Below are positions 1-10,614 of a DNA stretch of 64,000 nt, piece after piece. The position numbers and the translations under genes were made by a program. A model generated the notes under the pieces. The model saw only the letters and a list, made by a program, of their open reading frames with translations, did no database searches and was not told the DNA's origin. Source of the stretch: Acanthosepion esculentum (taxonomy: Eukaryota; Mollusca; Cephalopoda; Sepiida; Sepiidae); assembly GCA_964036315.1 (NCBI GenBank), contig OZ038488.1, forward strand, positions 61,154,754 through 61,218,753, given 5' to 3'. Each line of letters opens with the position of its first letter. Within the stretch, counting starts at the first letter, position 1.

Positions 1-339
1 AAATGCGTAGAAATTCTTTCTGAATTTTTCAGTCACTTTAGCCGTCACCATTTTCCAGCTGTTGTTCCACGTCTTTCTGAATTCACCGCCTTTTTACTGG
101 GCACCCAGTAAATACTTTTACTTTGATATAATGTCACAATCTAAAGAAACTCGGAGAAACGAACTCACTACAGTAACAATGATGTCCGACCCTATATCAC
201 TAACTACTGTCAAACGGTGACAAATAACCTGAGGTAAGTCTTTTAAAAATTATATACGACAGGACTAAAAGTATGCGATATTCGATATCTAAACAGTACT
301 GCACAGCGCGTGTGACACAAATCTGCTGCCAATAATATG

Positions 340-552
340 CGGCTTAATTCTAGTTACGCGCTCTCCAGATTTAAATCCCATTGAGCACATATGGAACAGA
401 TCACATTAGAATGTCTAAACCCATGCCCAAAAACTCAGCTCGTTTATGGAAAGCCATGGAGTCGATGTGAATAGATATACAAATTCGAAACTCTATGCAG
501 AGTCACATGGCATCTGCATGCAGACAAAAAAGTGGACGTAAAGGTTATTAGC
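340..552 (+). pseudogene. Tc1-type transposase C-terminus, relic
   Basis: The plus strand encodes SPDLNPIEHIWN near 362-397, the block around the third catalytic residue of Tc1-family DDE transposases. About 100 bases on, near 508-546, a degenerate MASACRQKSG-like stretch fits the family's basic C-terminal end. There is a stop after the IEHIW block and no N-terminal HTH or first catalytic aspartate upstream in the window. It is a short dead relic; no terminal inverted repeat was recognised. Confidence 0.7.
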
Positions 553-632
553 ATGTTCTTACATTTTTATCTCTTCATTTTAATATATTTTTATTTGGTT
601 GTGATAGCTCGGACATTCATGAATCTATCACG

Positions 633-1012
633 TCAAGAATCATGATCCTGCGTCATGGTCTGGGGGTCATTAGGATGGTATTCTGTGCCATAGTTTAGCT
701 GGTCAATGTAGGTGGTTGCTGGGTGATCAACCCATTTTGCTCCGTGGCTCAGTGTCCGGAGCGGTAGATCACTCGCACTTTCTTGCTTTTCCCGACAGCA
801 GTGTACGGCAAAGCGAAATCTGCGTTTGCGTGAGATTGTAGAAATATCAGGGATGAGCCCATAAAGTTGTGATTTATTTGAATGTTGTCTCAAAGAGATG
901 TTACGTATAGCTCTCAGCATCCGAGTGTAAGTTCCATCAAGGTTAGACTCAAGGGTTTTAGCTAATGTCCAAGCAGTGGAATCATACATTAACACCGCCT
1001 CTACAGTGGCTT
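633..1012 (-). pseudogene. LINE reverse-transcriptase C-terminal region, type 1
   Basis: A continuous 120-codon minus-strand frame starts with LMYDSTAWTL, the block after the RT domain where these LINEs usually read LLYGSEAWTL. It continues with YTRMLRAIRNIS and PATTYIDQL, typical of the post-RT tail. The homologous frame runs back to about 1012 (ATVEAV) and is then broken. The RT palm with the YADD motif is absent, so only the 3' end survives. It differs from the LINE-A family found elsewhere in the window. Confidence 0.75.
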
Positions 1013-2214
1013 AAAAGTATATTCACTTGAATTTGTCTGGTAATTCAGATTACATCCATTTTATTCATTTTACTAAATATTATCAAGTAAAGTAATATCA
1101 TCTGATGAGCAAATAGATCGTCGTGACTTTTGTAGGATTTTCCAGGGTAACAGGGATTAATCAGAAGTGTCGATCTCATCAGTTAATTTCAGCAGGTTGG
1201 GTTGTACACTATGCATGGTACCAGGAGCTGTAAGGAAATCAAGCAATGGCATATTGGGAGACGCGTCTTCGGGCACTTCCGGAAGTCAATATTGCAAATT
1301 AACACAAGGAAGCTAATCTGGTATTTGAAAGTGGTTCACCGATTCCGTTTTCTGCTCCTCCTCTTATTATATACTCGAAGAATTTAACTTTCTGATTTAA
1401 CGTCTATTACCTGCTTACTTCGAAAATACAGCAGATATCATTATCGGAAGATTTCAGAATTTTCAATTTTCTACTAGCTAATGAGATATTTTTCCTGAAT
1501 TTAATTAAATATAATAATTTCGTTAATGGCTGCGACTTAAATAATGGGCTTCAATTAAAATGATTTGGATGGCCTACTCTTCAATAATTATCTTTTTGTT
1601 TCGATTTAATCATTAAGATTACTTTCCTTTGATTAAAAAAATATTTTGACCTTCTGAAACAAAATAAGTCTTAGATTAACGTGGAAGTGTAAATTGTCGC
1701 TGACAATTATAAGTTGTGAAATGTTAAACAAATCATCACAGTATCATAATATTAAGTTGCTGCAAATGTTTAAAAGGTCATAGTAGCAAAATCTTAGAAA
1801 TATCTTATAAATGTCTTTGTATGCTAATATTAATTTTGATTATTATGTCTCACACTTATTCCAAATCCTATGACGGCGTTCTACGATCATTAGTTCGCAG
1901 TTGAAATTTAATTGAATGAAATGTTACGAAGCATTGAAGTTAAAATGAAAGAAATAGGAGGAAAACAATGAATAGAAAAAGTTTAGTATAATTAGTTACT
2001 AATGTTCACTTAGTGTCTTAGAAAACCACAACAGTAAGGATCAAATTTAGCAAAGCAGCGAACCGATGTGACAGTCAGGCAACCAGACCATCGCAACACA
2101 CTTGGCGATTAACAATGATTTCCTGGCTTCATATCATAATAAATAAGAAAGAAAGAAATGAAAAATGAGAAGCAAAAATTAAAGCAAAAGGGAGAAAAAT
2201 CTAGAGACAAAGCA
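1013..2214. other. No recognisable gene
   Basis: AT-rich unique-looking DNA. A 61-codon plus-strand frame at 1202-1387 has no recognisable domain and ends in a hydrophobic run. Nothing supported. Confidence 0.5.
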
Positions 2215-2215
2215 T

Positions 2216-2219
2216 AGGA

Positions 2220-2250
<31 letters not shown>

Positions 2251-2300
2251 GAGAGGGAAGAAAGAAAGAAAAGTAACATAGATAGATAGATAGATAGATG

Positions 2301-2354
<54 letters not shown>

Positions 2355-2441
2355 AAAATATGGAGAGAGATGAGAACAGAAGGAGAGAGATAAGTACAGG
2401 TGGGGTTAGACCAGAAGGGAATTAGATAGATAGATAGATAT
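2216..2441. repeat. (GAAA)n and (GATA)n tetranucleotide tracts
   Basis: A GAAA tract at about 2216-2275 is followed by a nearly pure GATA tract at 2280-2354 and a short further GATA run at 2424-2441. The minus-strand SIYLSIYL frames here are simply its translation. Confidence 0.95.
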
Positions 2442-3475
2442 GAATAGAGTAACAGAAGGCTAAGAAAGTAAGTGACAAAATAAAGAAAAAAGAAACAAAG
2501 AAGCCAATACACCAGAATTGAAGAGAGAAAATGAGAAAGTAAGGAAAACAATAGGTTGTGAAAGAGAGAAATGGAAGTGGAAAATGGTGAGCTCTAAAGT
2601 GATCAAAAAGAATGAAAAAAGAAAGAAAGAGAGAACAAAAAAAGAAGCGGGAAAAATGGACAAAGTGAAGGAACAATATCTGCACACAGCTCAGATGATC
2701 TCCGCTTGTGAATGTTTCCAAATACACAGATGAGACTATCAAGTCGTCGTGACTGCCTCATTTTTCAAACTAAAAATTTAAAAAAATAAACGCCCTTAAC
2801 ACCCAGTCGTAACTCTCTACCACTATTCCCGTTCATGAGCAGAGATAAAGAACTTGTCGGTCTTGGGCATCCTGATGAACTGGTTATGGTCAGCCAAGTG
2901 GGATTGAAAGCGGTATTTGCTGAAGTATATTTAAATTCACCAAGATAAAAAAAAACAAACAAAAAAAAAACATGCGCGTGATAACTCCTCCAAACAATTA
3001 TTTTTTTTTTTAATTACGTTTCACACTGTACTAGGCCCGGTTTATACGGGTAGGACAGGACGATAACGATTAACCCTATATTTGAACAGGTTAAGATGGT
3101 GGTGATCGAAGAAACATCCTCTTGGAAGTCGGTTCTACAGGGCAGTGGTTCGAGAGAAGAATCTGTTCGAGTAGAACTTACTTCTCACCGATTGAATACG
3201 GAGGAAATGTCGGTGGTTTGCTACTATGTAAGTGGCATTGCGGTCCTAGTTGTGTGGGTTAGAACTGGCGGATCCAAGGAATGTAGTTCGTCAGAGAACT
3301 TTCCATGAATGTAGCTGTAGAGCAATGAGAATCTTGCCACATCCCACCTGTGAGAGAGGTTGGAGAATGGAAAATAATTTGTCATCCACACGGAATCGGA
3401 GACGCTTTTGAATTCTATGGATGACTGGAAAATGAGGACTGATTAGCTCCCGTCCCAATATGGCAAGAGTACCCC
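2442..3475. other. No recognisable gene
   Basis: Purine-rich sequence to about 2680, then mixed sequence with an A-run near 2950 and a T-run near 3000. From 3030 to 3470 the composition is less AT-rich and a 70-codon plus frame (3096-3308) exists, with an ATGTAAGTGG donor-like site near 3225. I do not recognise its protein. Confidence 0.45.
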
Positions 3476-3478
3476 ACT

Positions 3479-3489
3479 TTCTTCTTCTT

Positions 3490-3566
<77 letters not shown>

Positions 3567-3722
3567 TCTTCTTCTTCTTCTTCTTCTTCTTCTCATTATT
3601 ATTATTATTATTATTATTCATCTTCTTCTTCTTCATATTATTATTATTATTATTCATCTTCTTCTTCTTCTCATTATTATTATTATTATTATTATTACTC
3701 ATCTTCTTCTTCTTCTTCTTCA

Positions 3723-3765
<43 letters not shown>
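3479..3765. repeat. Alternating (CTT)n / (ATT)n trinucleotide block
   Basis: About 285 bp of trinucleotides switch repeatedly between CTT and ATT blocks, with CAT interruptions at most switches. This gives at least four CTT-ATT cycles. The LLLL/IIII and KKKK/NNNN frames on the two strands are artefacts. Confidence 0.95.
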
Positions 3766-4102
3766 AAAAGTAATATTCTAAACAAGTAACCATTACTATC
3801 AACTGACCCATACTGCCTAAATATGCCTCAACGTATTCGTATCATTAGAGAGCTGGAAATTAGAAATGAAAAAGTCGTAAAGGAAAATACCGATAATAGT
3901 AGAGCCCTCCCCTGAGAAATAGAACATTAAGGTTCTAAGAGTATAGTCATCATGCAAAAGAGTCAAAGAATGAGAAGCTGGGGAGCCGAACTGGAATTCA
4001 ATTTGGACATGTTTCTCAATGCGATATTCACACAAAAAATGTCATAGCATTCCAAAATATATTTCGGGCAAAGGGTTGATAAGCCACAAAATAAGACTCA
4101 GT
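3766..4102. other. No recognisable gene
   Basis: Mixed-composition sequence between the trinucleotide block and a SINE. A 72-codon minus frame (3817-4035) has no recognisable motif. Confidence 0.4.
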
Positions 4103-4397
4103 CAGTCAGGTGCCATGAGTGATACTCGCTTAGTTGATCATATATCTTTCGATACATGACTGACGATGCAAATTTGTTTTCCCCGCAGTAAGTTGCCACT
4201 TCTTTCTGCGATAGACCAGTTGTGATTCGGTCTGTCCTGCTATTTACCCATAGTCAGAGGTGGGGAAAAGACGAGAATTCATAACTTTCCCAAAGGTATT
4301 AGAACGTAGGTATATGCAATTTGATTCGACTGGAATCCGAACTCGGCTCTCCGATTCTTCAATCCAAGCCGCTATCCATTACTCCACCGTGACTCCT
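4103..4397 (-). mobile_element. SINE-A, tRNA-derived, near full length
   Basis: Read on the minus strand, it starts with a tRNA-like head: box A-like GGAGTAATGGATAGCGG near 4390-4374, then box B-like GAGTTCGGATTCC near 4345. A body and a tail ending in tactcatggcacctga follow. The 16459-16748 copy aligns over essentially the whole length, which defines the ends. Body and head resemble cephalopod OR/Ceph-type SINEs. It cannot be a functional tRNA because the anticodon arm is not conserved. Confidence 0.8.
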
Positions 4398-4444
4398 CAG
4401 AATAATACAAGTTAGCTTTTAATACACAGTCATGTTTTCCTAAA

Positions 4445-4790
4445 AGAGGAAGAAGAAATGTTATTCTACAGAAAGATGCTGAGGAGACCGAACATCTGAG
4501 AAAAAAACAGATTTTGGAGAAAATGGAAACTTACACTTAATATTAGGAAGAGGCAGTTGAAATTTCTTGGGCACCTAATGAGGAAAGACGGCCTGGAAAA
4601 CCTGTTACTCACAGGACAGATTGAGAGAAAGAGCGACAGATGAAAGCAGCGACTAATATGCTTGATGAGCTTGAGTAAAGGGATGGTACAACAGGGTTTG
4701 GGAGAAATAACAAAAAGACAAAACTATTGGGGAGAGGAAGATGTGGAGGGCCATTATCGCCTATATGCCGACGTGACACAGCACATAAAA
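4445..4790 (+). pseudogene. LINE-A RT C-terminal tail and 3' end
   Basis: The broken plus frame begins with MLFYRKMLRR and runs through RQLKFLGHLMRKDGLENLLLTGQIE to the terminal RAIIAYMPT block, with stops and frameshifts. It ends in cacataaaagaag, the LINE-A 3' terminus (family end: ggacatggcacat followed by AGAAGAA). Only the last part of ORF2 after the RT domain is present. Confidence 0.75.
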
Positions 4791-4799
4791 GAAGCGTTT

Positions 4800-5280
4800 T
4801 CTACTATAGGTAAAACATTTTTGTAATATTTTGTAATGCCCTGATAGTTGGCTTTAAACATTGCATACACTAAAAACATTTTCTTTGGATAAGCATGTTG
4901 AAATGGCGGGTATATTATACCTGTGTGTCTTTTATGCCAACAAGTACAGTAAATAATGATTAAAATAGAATAAAATTTGTAGAGCCAAAATAAAAGTAAG
5001 ATAGAAGGACAAATGCAAAGAATGATAATGACGTAAGACAGGAATAACATCGAAGAAAATGGAATGACATAAAAACGAAGAACCAGAAAGGAATGTCTTC
5101 AGGAAACGAGTAGAAAACCCATCAAAAAGTTAAATGAGTAAAATAAGGTAAGGAATAAAAGGACTCCCCCCCACCGAAAAAACGTCTCAGAAAATGTAAT
5201 TAGTATGAAGCGTATAACTTCACTAAATAAGCCTCGAGCTCCGTACCAGATACCGAAAATGAAAATTGACGAATCAGCTG
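4800..5280. other. No recognisable gene
   Basis: AT-rich DNA. A 98-codon minus frame (4754-5050) overlaps the LINE end and shows no domain. Confidence 0.4.
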
Positions 5281-5282
5281 AT

Positions 5283-5453
<171 letters not shown>

Positions 5454-5494
5454 GGAAAAGTTCGAAAATGATTTTAAGATATTTTTTGAATGTT

Positions 5495-5680
5495 CTGTAT
5501 ACGGTTCCGTGTAGGATGCAGGTTCGATTCCTGTCGTAGGACGCATATTTTCGATGAAAATTTCTTGGGCATTCAGGCCGGTAAATGGCGTTAATACTGT
5601 TTGTGATAAATAGACCATTTACATAAATATTTTTATCTATAAAAAGGACGTTTAAACATAAAAAATATCTTAAAACACTG
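5495..5680 (+). mobile_element. SINE-D fragment with box B
   Basis: It contains atgcaggttcgattcctg, a box B-like TpsiC arm, followed by a tail (cgcatattttcgatgaaa, then cattcaggccggtaaatg, then actgtttgtgataaa). Two copies near 62.1-62.5 kb share this tail in the same order. The D-arm side of the tRNA head is lost here. Confidence 0.65.
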
Positions 5681-5686
5681 ACACAC

Positions 5687-5806
<120 letters not shown>

Positions 5807-5898
5807 GCAAATGTAATGAGAACGAAAATAATATATGAATTCTAATGTTCACAGCATTAATTCAAAAGAGGGCCCTATACCAAGTGTAAAGCAATAAT

Positions 5899-5959
5899 TG
5901 GTGAGAACCAAAGGACCATTTTTGGTTCTCACCAGTCGAGGTGCAAATAACTGCACCGA
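5899..5959. other. Two consecutive perfect hairpins
   Basis: Arms ggtgagaaccaaa and tttggttctcacc (13 bp, perfect) enclose about 8 bases. Immediately after comes ggtgca-aataac-tgcacc, a second 6-bp perfect hairpin followed by gaaaca. No gene or terminator context explains them. Confidence 0.6.
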
Positions 5960-6009
5960 AACAATGTTGCATCTCTGTAGTGAGTAAATTTTTGTCTTCT
6001 TGTAAAAAT

Positions 6010-6013
<4 letters not shown>

Positions 6014-6066
<53 letters not shown>
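6014..6066. repeat. (AT)n microsatellite
   Basis: Pure AT dinucleotide tract of about 50 bp. Confidence 0.97.
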
Positions 6067-6068
<2 letters not shown>

Positions 6069-6199
6069 CAGCAAAAAGAAAATTCTATAAAAATGCACAT
6101 CCTCTGTTTAAATAAAAACATCGAGCTTTCTGTGGATCAGTTTTAATAATTAATATTACTATGATCCATTCAGATTATATACAAAGGGATCAATTACCT

Positions 6200-6203
<4 letters not shown>

Positions 6204-6260
<57 letters not shown>
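6204..6260. repeat. (AT)n microsatellite
   Basis: Pure AT dinucleotide tract of about 55 bp. Confidence 0.97.
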
Positions 6261-6261
<1 letters not shown>

Positions 6262-6454
6262 ATGTGATGGGAAAATTGTCGAAATATTATGGTTTTAAAT
6301 TCGCGCATCCGCGTTGTTTGATTTTAATTTTGTCGACAGCACAGTTTAGTAGGGCCAATTAGGCACCATCTTTAATCATTTAAGTTTGTTTGGGTAGCAA
6401 TCTGAGGACAGTGCTGAGGATTCGGAAAGGGCTGGGTGAGTCTAATGGTGATTA

Positions 6455-6965
6455 CGAACGTGTTTAGAGTGATCACCCACTGATGGCGACATTATGCCTC
6501 CATACATTTTCCCACATAGCGTCCGATCCTACACGGAGGCCTATAAAAGCACGCTGAGAGGGTAGCGTTGCCCTGGTTCAAGAGGGTGGCTGATGGAAGA
6601 ACCTCCATCTGACAGTAGGACTCTGCTCCATGCCGCACAAGCAGGAGATCCCAGTCACGGCTGTCAGACAATTTCTGCGACATTATCCCTTACATCTGAG
6701 CAACTAAATCCCCAGACTAGAACTGCTTTGATTATTATGTGTCGGGCGCAGTTGAGCGAGAGAGCAACAAAACTTCTTACAACAGCAAAGATGAAATCAA
6801 GGAATATGGCAGCATTCACCAACTTATAAAAGGAGACCGCCTAGAAGAGTTGTAGGAGATTTCAAAGTCGTCTGGTGGGTGTGTTTGAAGCCAGTGGCGG
6901 TTTTATTGAATTTATTTACTCTTTAGTATTTCAAGATAGTTTTGTGCAGTTCTGGTAGATACATC
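6455..6965 (+). pseudogene. mariner-type transposase, C-terminal half, relic
   Basis: In shifting plus frames one reads GDIMPPYIF, TEAYKST, then SHGCQTIS and finally KMKSRNMAAFTNL with QSRLVGVFEASGGFIEF. This is the order expected for the last third of a mariner/IS630-type DDE transposase. The minus-strand element at 28960-29300 is a clear nucleotide-level relative from the CTGTCAGACAATTT block to the end. Frameshifts and stops make it dead. The N-terminal HTH is missing. Confidence 0.7.
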
Positions 6966-7035
6966 TGTTAAAATGTGATGTCAGTGTTACATAATTGCGC
7001 ATCCACTACCGAGAATTGAAACCCTGACAGTTAGG

Positions 7036-7080
7036 TTGATGAGTCCCAAATATAGGACGAAACGGCCGTCCGGTGCTTTC
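7036..7080 (+). ncRNA. Hammerhead ribozyme motif, type I-like
   Basis: The core reads TTGATGA (7036-7042; the family core is CUGANGA, so C3 is U here). Stem II is GTCC/GGAC (7043-7046 / 7055-7058), then GAA (7059-7061). A short stem III ACG-GC-CGT spans 7062-7069 and the cleavage-site C is 7070. The stem II loop and short stem III closely resemble schistosome-type hammerheads. Stem I pairing with cggtgctttc downstream is not obvious, so this copy may be inactive. Confidence 0.7.
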
Positions 7081-7407
7081 TGCATTCTGTTGAGGTTTCT
7101 TTCAGACTCAATGAATTACTCAATTATAATTATCAAATCCTCCTTACAATTTCTATCATATGTATATCATTGCTTGATCTAGCTTCTAATGCTTCAGTTT
7201 GAGAGGCTTGGTGATAGTAGTCGTGGCTCCAAGGGGCACAGTCCTATGGTTACAGAGAACTTCAGTTGAGTCCCACCACGGAATTTGTGAGCGAGCGGCG
7301 CTATATTGAGTCTGATTTGCTACCTCTTCGTCACCGAGACCCGTTGGAACAGTTGGTATTGTGTTTGCTTTCCATCCTAACTGTCTGGGTTTCAATTCTC
7401 GGTAGTG

Positions 7408-7447
7408 GATGCGCCCAAACATAGGACGAAACGCCGTCCGGTACTTT
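7408..7447 (+). ncRNA. Degenerate hammerhead motif, second copy
   Basis: It aligns base for base with the 7036 copy from the CCCAAA loop onward (ATAGGACGAAACG, CCGTC, CGGT). The CUGAUGAGUC part has become GTGGATGCGC, so the catalytic core and one side of stem II are lost. Stem III is reduced to ACG-C-CGT. Confidence 0.6.
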
Positions 7448-7554
7448 CTGCATTCTGTTGATTTCTTTCAGACTGAATAATATAATGTATTACTCAATTA
7501 TAATTATCAAATCCTCCTTACAATTTCTATCATATATATATAAATAATTTCTTG

Positions 7555-8460
7555 TAGTATTTCGCTTCAGTTCGTGTCCGATTCGAAAAATATACCTTTC
7601 CATACAAAAAATTAAAAGGTTTATTGGTTCAATTCATAATTTCTATTTTTTAACAACTGACTCCCATTGTTTTATGAGCTTGTAGATTTTCGTAGAATCT
7701 TGGTGTTTTTGTTGGAGAAATGTTGAGAATCAGTTTTAAACTGACTGAAAGGAGTTAGTTTTTTGCCATTGAAATTATTCTGGAGACATCAGAACACATG
7801 AAAACCCAAAGAGTCTAGTCGTAAGAAAATGGTATTTTAGGGAGACTTTCAATTTCAATTCTTTAAGCTTATGCACGGTCTATTTTGCAAGATGCGGTTT
7901 ACCGTTGTCATACTGTAAAAGGAGAGTTTTCTGATTTTTTTCATGACTAGACACATTGAGATTGGTCATTTGCTTGCAACACTCCATTGCCATTATTGTT
8001 TTGCCAGCTACAAGAAGCTCAAAGTTCCTGCAATCCCACCAGATGGGCAAAACTGCCTTCATTGGCTGCAAGACAGTTTTAACCACGGGTTCTGCACATT
8101 CTCTAGCTTGTTTCCAGCTTCGTTTGCTTGGGAGGTTATCATAAACGATCCATTTTCCATCGCATGTGAGAATTATCTCAATTTTTGTGGCATAAGAACA
8201 ATGAAACCGAAGCCGAAACACGATCCTGTTTGTTCTGTTCTGTCAAAAAATATAGCACCAACGTGTGGCTTTTAGGAACGCGACCAGGTCTCTTGAAATG
8301 GCGAAAGGCAATTGCGCTATCGATTTTCAAACTCTGTGCAATCTCTTCTGTCAAAATCTTCATTCTTCATGCTAACTAGCAGAGCATCTTGAACGACGTC
8401 GGAAGCTCGCCTGGAGTGTTGTTGATCGTTTAGGTTAGAAAATCCTTACGAAATATGCCA
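7555..8460 (-). pseudogene. mariner transposase, nearly full-length relic
   Basis: Minus strand from about 8460 down. An N-terminal region carries TEEIAQSLKIDSA (HTH-like) and RPGRVPK. The first catalytic block is ILTCDGKWIVYDN (family TGDEKW), then LPIWWD. The second catalytic block is LLQYDNGKPHLAK. The catalytic core lies in a 113-codon open frame (7880-8221). The third catalytic region and C-terminus (to 7555) are frame-broken. SETMAR/Mos-type mariners have this order. Terminal repeats were not identified. Confidence 0.8.
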
Positions 8461-8529
8461 AACTAAACTCGTTTTTTTTCTAGCGAATTATCACAACGTC
8501 TTCTTTCCAAAGTTTGTGAGATTTGACAG

Positions 8530-8760
8530 TATTTCCAATATAATTTTAGGAAGAAAATCCCCATCAATACTGGAAAGAGTGATAACAGCTACTGGACTTG
8601 AGAAACCTATTTTTCGGAACAATTCTTTTACAAGAAAGATTTTATAACTTTCAACGGACAGTAGTCCTATCTATTTGGTCAATGAATGTTACCTTATAAT
8701 TAAACGGCTAATATTACCGTTAACATTATGTATTCTATAACAAACTACCCTTTTGTTTGC
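8530..8760. repeat. Dispersed repeat R, copy 1
   Basis: It shares an ordered series of blocks (aaattcccatcaata-like, then cttgagaaac, then gaaagattttataa, then aatgaatg) with 34905-35180 and 55855-56150. Identity is uneven and no coding motif is clear. It may be the 3' region of an old LINE. Confidence 0.55.
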
Positions 8761-9375
8761 ATATCACTCACCGATGAATCTTGATCCGTTAGTGTAGATC
8801 TTTTCTGTTCATCAATCCACATTGACCATGACATGAGAATATTATGGAGAATGCTTGCAGCCATGGGCTTAATGGCTTAAATGCTATTCCAATAAAATAC
8901 ATTAGCCAACAAAAGGTTTCTATTCACCACCCCTTGAGCCTCATCAACTTTTCAAATGGAAAATAGAAATAGAAGAACAATCGAGTTCATCGATTATGGT
9001 AATCATTTAAAGTGTCTTTTTTATTGTAGCTATTTTCCTTTAATGTAATCATTATCCCTTAATTAAGTAATTTCATCACATCGCCTGACGCTAATGATCA
9101 GTCGGCACCTTAATCAAGATTTCGCACGCAGTAACAGAAAATCAACAAAAGAAAACATTTTATAAAAAGAGTAAGGATATTAGCCACTGAGAAGACCGTA
9201 TTTTGTTGACCTCGCAAGGCATTAAAATTAATGCTAAATCTTTCTCGCAACAATTATTTTTTCTTGCCATAGAAAAAGGCACTTCTAAACTCAGCCACGA
9301 AAGAATTGCATAAACGACCTCTGTCTTATACCGCAATTGCTCTGTTTGATTACCTGACATATATTTAGAACAACA
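8761..9375. other. No recognisable gene
   Basis: AT-rich DNA with no motif or repeat that I can assign. A 97-codon minus frame (9160-9453) overlaps the next SINE. Confidence 0.4.
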
Positions 9376-9379
9376 CACG

Positions 9380-9747
9380 GAACTATGATTAACTACATCC
9401 GACAGCAAGACCTCTGATCGGAAGAGTGGAGGTTTTGAGGAGCGTGGAATCACATATTAATTGCTATTGTTCTCAAGTCCACCCTGATCTGGGGAGGTAG
9501 CACCTCTAAGGGTCCCATCTGTGTGTAAATAAATAGTGAATTCCCAGACAAAAACAACACACCATAAAAGTATATACATACTTTTTTTTTTAGCAAAATG
9601 ACCAGCAATACATATTTGTAATAAAATGGCCAGCAATATCTGTAGTTGAAGTTATGCAATTGCGTTCAAAATATTTAGATTTCGCCATTAAATAACCCAC
9701 AAAGGTTGATATGCCACTAAACAAAATCAACCAAACAACCAACATGA
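9380..9747 (+). mobile_element. Family X SINE-like element, copy 1
   Basis: The head contains cctctgatcggaagag and ggttttgaggagcgtgg. The middle has tgttctcaagtccaccctg and ctgtgtgtaaataaatagtg. A short internal repeat follows (aaatgaccagcaatacat, aaatggccagcaatatct). The tail is gatttcgccattaaataacc then gttgatatgccactaaacaaa. The same head recurs at 35235 and 42395, and the same tail also ends the 5S-headed SINE. No tRNA boxes are obvious in the head. Confidence 0.7.
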
Positions 9748-10149
9748 AAGAAATCTTTTATAACATTAATCGATAAAATAAAATTACACTTTCTTAAAGA
9801 AATCAAAATGTCTTCCAAAATATGACTTCAACAAAACTACAACATAAACCACATATCACCGCCTTTAGTAATTATATCCACACAAACATGTATATGCCTT
9901 ATGCATCTATCATGGACTCAGTTGTTAAAGCAAAATAACATATATTTTTATTACATATCGACTCCTTATGGGTCATTTAATGCCAAAATTTAATTTCCTT
10001 GTGAGCTTTGGTGTAATAAAAATACGATAAAGTTATTCTGCTTTCGCAATTGAATACGTGGTAGATAATACTCAGCTTCTTGTGCATATACATGTTTGTG
10101 CTGACATTATTATTAGAAGCGGTAATATGAAAGAGTCCTTTCATGTTAG
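9748..10149. other. Spacer between two inverted family X copies
   Basis: AT-rich. Part of a family X/SINE tail is recognisable near 9950-9995 (ccttatgggtcatttaatgcc). No gene. Confidence 0.45.
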
Positions 10150-10293
10150 TTAGTTGGTTGGTTGGTTGATTTCGTTTATCGGCATATCAATCTCTAGGGG
10201 TTACTTAATGCCGAAATCTAAATATTTTCTACCTAATTTTACGCTTTCAACTACAAATATTTTGTACATAATTTTATACTTTCAGAGTAAAGG

Positions 10294-10370
<77 letters not shown>

Positions 10371-10517
10371 GTAACTCATAAAATGTATTGTTGGTAATTT
10401 TACTATAAAAATGTATTTTTATATTTTTAGTGTTTTTAATTGATTGTCATTTTGCTATAATGAGCGTATTGTTGGTCATTTCATTATAAAAATGTACTCT
10501 TGACTTTTGTTTGGGGG
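10150..10517 (-). mobile_element. Family X SINE-like element, copy 2
   Basis: Inverted relative to copy 1. The tail (gatttcgtttatcggcatat, gggttacttaatgccgaaat) is at the left, then an (AT)n tract. Tandem units of about 30 bp (attgttggtcatttcatta, aaaaatgta) come next, then the ttgggggttcactatttgtc block. The head is truncated at about 10517. Confidence 0.65.
10298..10367. repeat. (TA)n microsatellite inside family X
   Basis: About 70 bp of pure TA repeat embedded in the 3' half of the SINE. Confidence 0.97.
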
Positions 10518-10614
10518 TTCACTATTTGTCCACAAGTCCTACCACTCCAAGTCAGGAATTACACGCAACACAAAACCTGCAAAATCTCGATCAGAGGCCT
10601 TGCTACCATATGTA

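Larger units (their letters stand above)
6997..7541 (+). mobile_element. Retrozyme-like tandem element (about 1.3 monomers)
   Basis: Two directly repeated copies of a hammerhead-containing block lie 369 bp apart (ggacgaaac at 7055 and 7424). Each is followed by the same roughly 90-100 bp segment (7071-7162 and 7439-7541) with small indels. The predicted self-cleavage points, after 7070 and after 7438, would delimit a 368-base monomer. Metazoan retrozymes are small non-autonomous tandem elements with hammerheads that give circular RNAs, and this layout fits. A 39-bp inverted repeat (6997-7035 / 7376-7414, one mismatch) precedes the two ribozyme blocks. No protein is encoded. Confidence 0.65.

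Noticed and set aside
1102..1125. CTGATGAG motif as a ribozyme core
   Set aside because: No GAA with a complementary stem II follows. The CTGATGA matches at 41763 and 11625 were dropped for the same reason, the former lying in jockey coding sequence.
2460..2742. Phe/Ser-rich minus frames of 75-106 codons
   Set aside because: Translations of a purine-rich low-complexity region next to GATA and GAAA tracts.
3460..3789. Long Leu/Ile, Lys/Asn, IYIY and HTHT open frames (also near 5290-5720, 46600-46860, 49445-50050, 53080-53610, 59680-60430)
   Set aside because: They are translations of tri- and dinucleotide microsatellites, which lack stop codons in several frames; there is no coding evidence.
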